NCBI GenBank assembly: GCA_905200565.1
Contig: CAJKKX010000045.1
Location: 1-10,056 of the forward strand
DNA from: an uncultured Lachnospiraceae bacterium
Lineage (GTDB): Bacteria > Bacillota_A > Clostridia > Lachnospirales > Lachnospiraceae
Direction of reading: 5' to 3'
Length of the DNA stretch: 10,056 nt
Shown here one piece after another: positions 6,267 through 10,056 of this stretch (position 1 is its first letter; the number at the start of each line of letters is the position of its first letter). Below the pieces are notes generated by a model, which saw nothing but the letters and a program-made list of their open reading frames with translations, did no database searches and had not been told where the DNA came from. The position numbers and the translations under genes were made by a program.

Positions 6267-7178
6267 CTAATCTGAATAGTGAACCCATTTTTTTGAGCTT
6301 CCAAAAATAAGGGCAACCACGGCAAAAATCACAATAAACAACAGCCAGGAAATGGCGCTTGCCTTTCCGAAGCGAAACGAACCAAATGCCTCTTTGTACA
6401 GATAATAAACTACAAAGTTCGACGCATTGCTTGGTCCTCCCTTTGTCATAATGTCCGCCTGGGTAAAGATCTGGAATCCCGAAATGATCGTATTGATCAG
6501 ATTTACCAAAATCGTCGGCGTCAGCATTGGGATCGTTATTTTAAAGTGCGCCTGGAGCCTGGTTCCTCCGTCCACCTTAAACGCTTCATAAAGCTCTCCC
6601 GGTATTTCCTGCAGACCTGCAAGATAAATCATCATGGTCATGCCGCTCCACCACATACTCATAACTGCCAGGGTAGGCAGTACCTGTGAGGAGCTTGTCA
6701 GAAACTTCTGTGCCGTTCCGCCCAGAGATTTGATGACCCAGTTTACCACGCCCATATCCGGGCTTAGCAGCCATGCAAAGATGAAACACGACGCAATTAC
6801 CGGAAAAACGGACGGAATATAAAATATGGTTCGGAACAGTGTCCGGAATTTCAATTTTTTTACCATGGCCGATGCCAGTATATACGCCAGCACATTTGTA
6901 AAGGTCACATATAAAATCACATAAATCACTGTAACTTTAAAAGAGTTATAGGTAAACGTATCCGCATTTGTCAGCAGATCCTGATAATTTTTTAACCCCA
7001 CCCAGTGAGTCTCTCCAATGACCCGGTAATCCGTGAAGCTGTAATAAAGGCTCATCAGCATCGGTCCGATCATGAAAATCAGATATTTCAGGATAATCGG
7101 GGCGGCAAACAGCATCCCCACGATCTGCTCTTTCTTTTTATGCCTTCCGCGTTTTTTTATTTTCTTCGTAATAGCCAT
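6267..7178 (-). CDS. Carbohydrate ABC transporter permease, MalF/UgpA type
   Basis: The product is 303 residues from the chosen ATG. A basic N-terminal tail (KKIKKRGRHKKK) precedes the first membrane span near residues 19-40, followed by about five more. The EAA loop reads EIPGELYEAFKVDGG...IPML at 191-219, with Glu198, Asp203 and Gly204; the classic second Ala is Phe200. GFQIFTQADIMTKGGP is the conserved stretch after it in MalF/UgpA-type subunits. The ATG at 7178 has AAGGGAG immediately upstream (AAGG 5 bases away); an upstream in-frame ATG at 7208 has no ribosome site and is less likely. It follows the binding-protein gene after 109 bases containing a strong hairpin. Partner of the MalG-type permease for import of a sugar or short oligosaccharide. 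Confidence 0.94.
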   Translation of the reverse strand: MAITKKIKKRGRHKKKEQIVGMLFAAPIILKYLIFMIGPMLMSLYYSFTDYRVIGETHWVGLKNYQDLLTNADTFTYNSFKVTVIYVILYVTFTNVLAYILASAMVKKLKFRTLFRTIFYIPSVFPVIASCFIFAWLLSPDMGVVNWVIKSLGGTAQKFLTSSSQVLPTLAVMSMWWSGMTMMIYLAGLQEIPGELYEAFKVDGGTRLQAHFKITIPMLTPTILVNLINTIISGFQIFTQADIMTKGGPSNASNFVVYYLYKEAFGSFRFGKASAISWLLFIVIFAVVALIFGSSKKWVHYSD

Positions 7179-7224
7179 GACTCCCTTCTTTCTTTGCACG
7201 CTAATCATAAACAGAGTCTTTTGT

Positions 7225-7257
7225 CCGCGGCAGCGCGCATTTTACCCGCCGCCGCAG
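7225..7257 (-). other. GC-rich RNA hairpin between the binding-protein and permease genes
   Basis: In the transcript an 11-base arm (CTGCGGCGGCG, 7257-7247) pairs with CGCTGCCGCGG (7235-7225) around an 11-base loop, with only two G-U pairs. After it comes GGACAAAAG, not a U-tract, so full termination is not expected. It sits about 30 bases after the binding-protein stop codon. Stable structures at this place, as in malE-malF of E. coli, protect the 3' end of the binding-protein message so that it outnumbers the permeases. That role is inferred here; partial termination is also possible. Confidence 0.65.
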
Positions 7258-7287
7258 TACAAAGGTGCTTCTTAAACTCCCGACAGA

Positions 7288-8646
7288 CTACTTAAAATAG
7301 TAGCCATCACAGTATGCGTTGGCCGCCTCCGCAATTTCATTGATCGCTTCCTCTGCGGTTGCTTCGCCGTTGTAGGCTTTCTGAAGAGCCGGACCTACCA
7401 GATTGTTAATATCCGTAAAGTTCTTTACATTGAAGCTCGGAACCAGAACAGAATTTTCCAGGGTCGGTTTCAGAACTGCCGTCGTAAAGTTATCGGTATG
7501 CACTTCGTTGTCTGTCCAAAGAGCTACTTTTTCCTCATCTTCATAGTATTCCTTTAAAAGCGGCATCCAGCATCCCTTCGTGTACTGGGAAATTGCGCCT
7601 TCGGTATTGTTCAGCCATTTAAAGAGCTGCCAGGTTGCATCCGGATCATTATCTGTCTTATATGCCGTCAGAGCCATAAGACCGATGGTCGTGGGGTTTT
7701 CGCCCCTTCCGCTTGTGGGGAACGCTGCCATATCATACTGTCCCGGCTGTCCCTGCTCACAGAAAGTCAGCATAGACCATGCGCCATCCAGCATCATAGC
7801 AGTCTGCCCGGATAAAAGGGATACATCCATTGCCGGCATATTGGCAAACTGCAGCGGGCTCGGTGATACATGATGTACATTAACCAGATCACTCATAAAC
7901 TGCAGCGCTTCGATCGCTTCCGGAGAAGTCAGTCCGAAGGAACCATCCTCATTTAGCCAGGAACCGCCGAAAGAATTCAAAACACCGTCAAACTGATAGT
8001 GCCAGGAGTCAAACATCAGACCATAGCGTGTGATGCTGGTCGGATCAAAATCCGCAGAATCCGCGGTATTGCCATTTGCATCTGTCGTCAGCTTCTTTGC
8101 CGCTTCGAGAACCTGATCCCAGGTCCAGGGATTTTCCGGATCTGCAGACGGAACTTCAACGCCAGCTTCCTCAAAAACACTCGGATTATAATACAAAATC
8201 AGCGGTTCACAGGAAAGAACGGTACCAAACGCTTTTCCTTCCTGATACTCCAGGAATGCATAATCTACATAATCTTCCTTCGTAACAGTCGGATCAGAGT
8301 CATTTTCCATCAACTCATATAAATCCAGCAGAACGCCATCCTCTGCCCAGCCCGGGAGGTAGGACGGATCGATCCAGGAAATGTCGGGCGGATCGCCTGC
8401 TGCCAGCATCGTTGCGATCGCTGCATTATCTCCGGAATTAATGTGCTGCGCTTCCACCTTAATATTGGGATGCGCTGCTTCAAAGCCCGGAATTACTTCT
8501 TCCTCTATATTTTTCTTTTCCGTATCCGTTCCCCAGTAAACCAGTTTCAGTGTAGTTACTTCTCCGTCTTTGGCAAATGCGGTGGGCACCATTGACGATG
8601 CCATTGCTGCCGCCATCAGTACACATGCTAAACTTTTTTTCTTCAT
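7288..8646 (-). CDS. Extracellular sugar-binding protein of the ABC transporter (family 1 solute-binding)
   Basis: This 452-residue protein has the size and pattern of CUT1 solute-binding proteins: LKLVYWGTDTEKKN near the start, then GFEAAHPNIKVEAQ, AAGDPPDISWIDPSYLPGWAEDGVLLDL, PLILYYNPSVFEEAGVE and PWTWDQVLEAAKKLT. Aromatic residues and acids suited to sugar binding are frequent (for example SFGGSWLNEDGSF and LDGAWSML). Residues 1-25 form a signal peptide (MKKK, a hydrophobic core, then AFA before KDGE), which looks cut by signal peptidase I. There is no lipobox Cys at the cleavage site, unusual for a Gram-positive binding protein. The ATG at 8646 has GGAG 7 bases upstream. It is the first structural gene behind the operators at 8822-8868. 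It would capture the imported sugar or oligosaccharide at the cell surface. The ligand cannot be read from the sequence. Confidence 0.94.
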   Translation of the reverse strand: MKKKSLACVLMAAAMASSMVPTAFAKDGEVTTLKLVYWGTDTEKKNIEEEVIPGFEAAHPNIKVEAQHINSGDNAAIATMLAAGDPPDISWIDPSYLPGWAEDGVLLDLYELMENDSDPTVTKEDYVDYAFLEYQEGKAFGTVLSCEPLILYYNPSVFEEAGVEVPSADPENPWTWDQVLEAAKKLTTDANGNTADSADFDPTSITRYGLMFDSWHYQFDGVLNSFGGSWLNEDGSFGLTSPEAIEALQFMSDLVNVHHVSPSPLQFANMPAMDVSLLSGQTAMMLDGAWSMLTFCEQGQPGQYDMAAFPTSGRGENPTTIGLMALTAYKTDNDPDATWQLFKWLNNTEGAISQYTKGCWMPLLKEYYEDEEKVALWTDNEVHTDNFTTAVLKPTLENSVLVPSFNVKNFTDINNLVGPALQKAYNGEATAEEAINEIAEAANAYCDGYYFK

Positions 8647-8736
8647 TCTTTTTCTCCTTTCATTTCTTTCATTTACATTTTCTCTTTGTAATACATTTCA
8701 AAACAGTTAATGGATCTTGCTTAAAATATCCCCCGG

Positions 8737-8746
8737 CACCTCCTTT
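8737..8746 (-). promoter_or_regulatory. Orphan ribosome-binding sequence in the operon leader
   Basis: AAAGGAGGTG here is a full match to the anti-Shine-Dalgarno end of 16S rRNA, stronger than the site used by the binding-protein gene. No ATG, GTG or TTG begins a frame at a useful distance: the next bases are CCGGGGGATATTTTAAGC. It may be the remnant of a leader peptide, a ribosome standby site or part of an RNA structure; the evidence is only the sequence match. Confidence 0.4.
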
Positions 8747-8821
8747 GATTTTTTATTTTAAAAGATTCCTGATTTAAAAAAATCTTTCAATTTCTTCCTT
8801 GTTTTTCCTCTATTTCCATTT

Positions 8822-8835
8822 CGTGGGCGCTCACG
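8822..8835. promoter_or_regulatory. Probable LacI-family operator O3
   Basis: CGTGGGCGCTCACG keeps the outer CGTG/CACG arms and the central CpG of the palindrome upstream of the repressor gene, with inner mismatches. Its centre is 33 bp, about three helical turns, from that of O2. It would lie at or just downstream of the operon transcription start, where a bound repressor blocks RNA polymerase. Confidence 0.6.
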
Positions 8836-8845
8836 GAAACGGTAA

Positions 8846-8900
8846 AATATAAATCGTGTGCGTACACGATAATATTAAAAAATAATCCCCAAAATTTTAA
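8846..8900 (-). promoter_or_regulatory. Putative promoter of the transport-catabolic operon
   Basis: Two readings are possible. TTAAAA (8900-8895) and TAATAT (8877-8872) are 17 bases apart, each 4 of 6 to consensus, which places the start near operator O2. Alternatively TATATT (8851-8846) is the -10 box between O2 and O3, with a poor -35. Either way an operator covers the promoter or start. Neither is strong, and the true start needs mapping. Confidence 0.4.
8855..8868. promoter_or_regulatory. Probable LacI-family operator O2
   Basis: CGTGTGCGTACACG differs by one base from the perfect palindrome in front of the repressor gene and has a central CpG. The dyad extends to 18 bases (8853-8870, ATCGTGT...ACACGAT) with one mismatched pair. 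It lies upstream of the binding-protein gene within the promoter-like boxes, as expected for repression of the operon by the adjacent LacI-family protein. Confidence 0.75.
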
Positions 8901-8914
8901 CAACAAACATTTTC

Positions 8915-9910
8915 TCAGATGGATTCTCCCTGTATGATCCGGTATGCCAGAATACGGTTTACTCTTTTTTTATTCGGAGACTGCATCTGATCCAGCAGTT
9001 CTTCAAACAGGTTTTCTCCCAGCACATCCACATCATATTCCACCGAACAAAGTCTTGGAGAAATAAATTTCAGCATTTCTATATTATCATATCCCATAAT
9101 GCCAAGCTGTCCCGGCACGGATATCCCATGCTTTTTGCAAATTTCCAGCACCTGTATCGCAAACATATCGTTGATACAAAGTACAGCTGTTTTATGAGGT
9201 CTGCATTCTTCTATAGATTTCAGAAGTTTCTCTTCGTTAACGCCTTCCAGAATAATCGGTTTATGCAGGTCATACTTTTCCAGCCCCTGAATATAACCCT
9301 CCTGACGTTCCTGGAGCGTATATACATTCATATGCTGCTGTTTTTTCTCTGTAATAGCCGCATTGAGAAAGATAATTCTGCGGTACTCTTTCTTTACGAT
9401 AAATTCCACCGCATGTTCCATCGCGTCTCTGGCATCAATGCCCACCAGCGAAAAATCGTCCGATATTTTATTGTAGATCGTTACTACCGGTATCTTCAGC
9501 TTTTTCAGATACTCTGCGTGTTTTTTTACTTCACATACAGAAAAAAGGATAATACCGTCTACATGCCGTTCCTCCAGATACATTATTCCCTGTTTTTCCA
9601 TTTCTGCATTGCCATGGGTCAAAATCAAATTGATGAAATATCCTTTTTCCTTCGCCGCTTTTTCAATAGCGTTGACCAGCTCTGCAAAATAATTGTTCTT
9701 TAAATCAAAGCATACGATCCCTATCGTATTGGTACGGCCCATTGCCAGGCTCTGGGCTATTTTATTTGGCTTATAATTGACCTCCTCTATCGTTTTTAAA
9801 ATTTTCTGCTTTGTCTGCTCTTTAATGCCAGGACGATTATTGATCGCCCGGTCCACTGTACCCACAGACACCCCACACATTTCCGCGATTGTCTCTAATG
9901 TATACTTCAT
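8915..9910 (-). CDS. LacI-family transcriptional regulator, probable local repressor
   Basis: This 331-residue protein has a LacI helix-turn-helix at about 4-23 (TLETIAEMCGVSVGTVDRAI), a hinge helix near 49-58 (NKIAQSLAMG) and a periplasmic-binding-protein-like effector domain starting TIGIVCFDLKNNYFAELV. The domain continues with VDGIILFSV, AVLCINDMFAIQVLE and LGIMGYDNIEMLKFISPRL, typical of sugar-sensing LacI members. Hinge Leu55 corresponds to the Leu that inserts at the central CpG of LacI-family operators. The ATG at 9910 is preceded by GGGG; an in-frame GTG 11 codons upstream lies inside the operator palindrome, lacks a ribosome site and is rejected. The gene lies upstream of the operon, on the same strand. 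Palindromes in front of it and of the operon suggest repression of both, relieved by a sugar or sugar phosphate of the pathway. The effector is unknown. Confidence 0.93.
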   Translation of the reverse strand: MKYTLETIAEMCGVSVGTVDRAINNRPGIKEQTKQKILKTIEEVNYKPNKIAQSLAMGRTNTIGIVCFDLKNNYFAELVNAIEKAAKEKGYFINLILTHGNAEMEKQGIMYLEERHVDGIILFSVCEVKKHAEYLKKLKIPVVTIYNKISDDFSLVGIDARDAMEHAVEFIVKKEYRRIIFLNAAITEKKQQHMNVYTLQERQEGYIQGLEKYDLHKPIILEGVNEEKLLKSIEECRPHKTAVLCINDMFAIQVLEICKKHGISVPGQLGIMGYDNIEMLKFISPRLCSVEYDVDVLGENLFEELLDQMQSPNKKRVNRILAYRIIQGESI

Positions 9911-9932
9911 AATTCCCCACTTTTTACGTTTT

Positions 9933-9946
9933 CGTGTGCGCACACG
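9933..9946. promoter_or_regulatory. Probable LacI-family operator O1 (perfect 14-bp palindrome)
   Basis: CGTGTGCGCACACG is perfectly symmetric with a central CpG, the standard form of a LacI-family site. It begins about 7 bases after the predicted start of the repressor transcript and ends 22 bases before its ATG, so bound protein would block elongation: negative autoregulation. Close copies occur at O2 and O3. Confidence 0.8.
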
Positions 9947-9958
9947 TTTTATGGTTTA

Positions 9959-9987
9959 AGTATACCTGCCCTTATGGATTTTGTCAA
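9959..9987 (-). promoter_or_regulatory. Sigma-A type promoter of the LacI-family regulator gene
   Basis: TTGACA (9987-9982) is a perfect -35 box. TATACT (9964-9959) is a -10 box with one mismatch, exactly 17 bases downstream. Transcription would start near 9952, just before operator O1. The remaining 69 bases to the right edge are AT-rich; I see no gene in them. Confidence 0.8.
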
Positions 9988-10056
9988 TTCTTTTTTCAAC
10001 TAAACCTGCTAAGAAAAGTCAATAGTTTTTTGCAGATTTTTAGAATATTTTTCTTT

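Larger units (their letters stand above)
8647..8914 (-). promoter_or_regulatory. Control region and leader between the repressor gene and the transport operon
   Basis: This 268-base AT-rich stretch holds no convincing gene. It contains two operator-like palindromes (8855-8868 and 8822-8835), promoter-like boxes between about 8846 and 8900, an AT-rich inverted repeat (AAAGATT 8761-8767 with AATCTTT 8781-8787), and a perfect ribosome-binding sequence with no start codon behind it (8746-8737). The leader of the operon message would be roughly 200 bases. There is no GC-rich terminator after the repressor stop codon, so some transcripts may read from the repressor gene into the operon. A 9-codon reading frame ending in an ATGA overlap with the binding-protein start was seen, but it lacks a ribosome site. 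Confidence 0.7.

Noticed and set aside
8614..8672. Nine-codon frame (MKEMKGEKE) overlapping the binding-protein start by ATGA
   Set aside because: No ribosome site precedes it, and in this A/G-rich leader such a frame is likely by chance.
8761..8787. AT-rich inverted repeat in the leader as a terminator or riboswitch
   Set aside because: The stem is only 7 A/T-rich pairs around 13 bases, and no known riboswitch core was recognised; in such AT-rich DNA it may be chance.
8831..8847. Possible catabolite-repression (cre) site around CGGAAACGGTAAAA
   Set aside because: It lacks the TG that begins the cre consensus and has no symmetric right half; too weak to report.
9911..9943. Extended N-terminus of the LacI regulator (11 more residues from a GTG)
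   Set aside because: The GTG is inside the operator palindrome and downstream of the predicted promoter, it lacks a ribosome site, and LacI family proteins start at the MKYTLETIA-like segment.

Overview
The window looks like chromosomal DNA of a Gram-positive anaerobe of the Clostridia, probably Lachnospiraceae-like. The basis is medium GC by eye, strong purine-rich ribosome sites (AGGAGG type), short intergenic gaps, a LacI-family regulator next to a sugar ABC transporter without its own ATPase, and protein sequences of Firmicutes character. This placement is inference. No phage, insertion sequence, CRISPR array, rRNA or tRNA was seen.

Every gene lies on the minus strand, so transcription runs from right to left. 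From the right edge: (i) 9910-8915, a LacI-family repressor with a near-consensus promoter and a perfect 14-bp palindrome in its leader; (ii) 8914-8647, a 268-bp control region with two more copies of that palindrome and a long leader; (iii) 8646-5427, a secreted sugar-binding protein and two MalF/MalG-type permeases; (iv) 5413-3898, an aldo/keto reductase and a VOC-fold metalloprotein; (v) 3874-2342, an intracellular GH51 alpha-L-arabinofuranosidase-like enzyme; (vi) 2271-1, dhaK, dhaL, an rpiB homologue and the first 44 codons of a triosephosphate-isomerase-like gene that runs off the left edge.

The last four genes are the most informative. A DhaK/DhaL kinase with a TIM-like and an RpiB-like isomerase is the set known from erythritol, threitol and erythrulose catabolism: L-erythrulose to L-erythrulose-1-P, to D-erythrulose-4-P, to D-erythrose-4-P, which enters the pentose phosphate pathway. 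The RpiB homologue keeps the catalytic Cys but lacks the His that opens the ribose ring, as expected if its substrate is a tetrose-4-phosphate that cannot form a furanose ring. The same operon encodes oligosaccharide import and a GH51 hydrolase. The simplest reading is a pathway that imports a glycoside, cuts it inside the cell, converts the released part with the reductase and VOC protein, and burns a C4 ketose. Which glycoside feeds it cannot be told from sequence; no L-arabinose genes (araA, araB, araD) are in the window.

Two stable hairpins without U-tracts, one between the binding-protein and permease genes and one between GH51 and dhaK, probably divide the long transcript into segments of different abundance.
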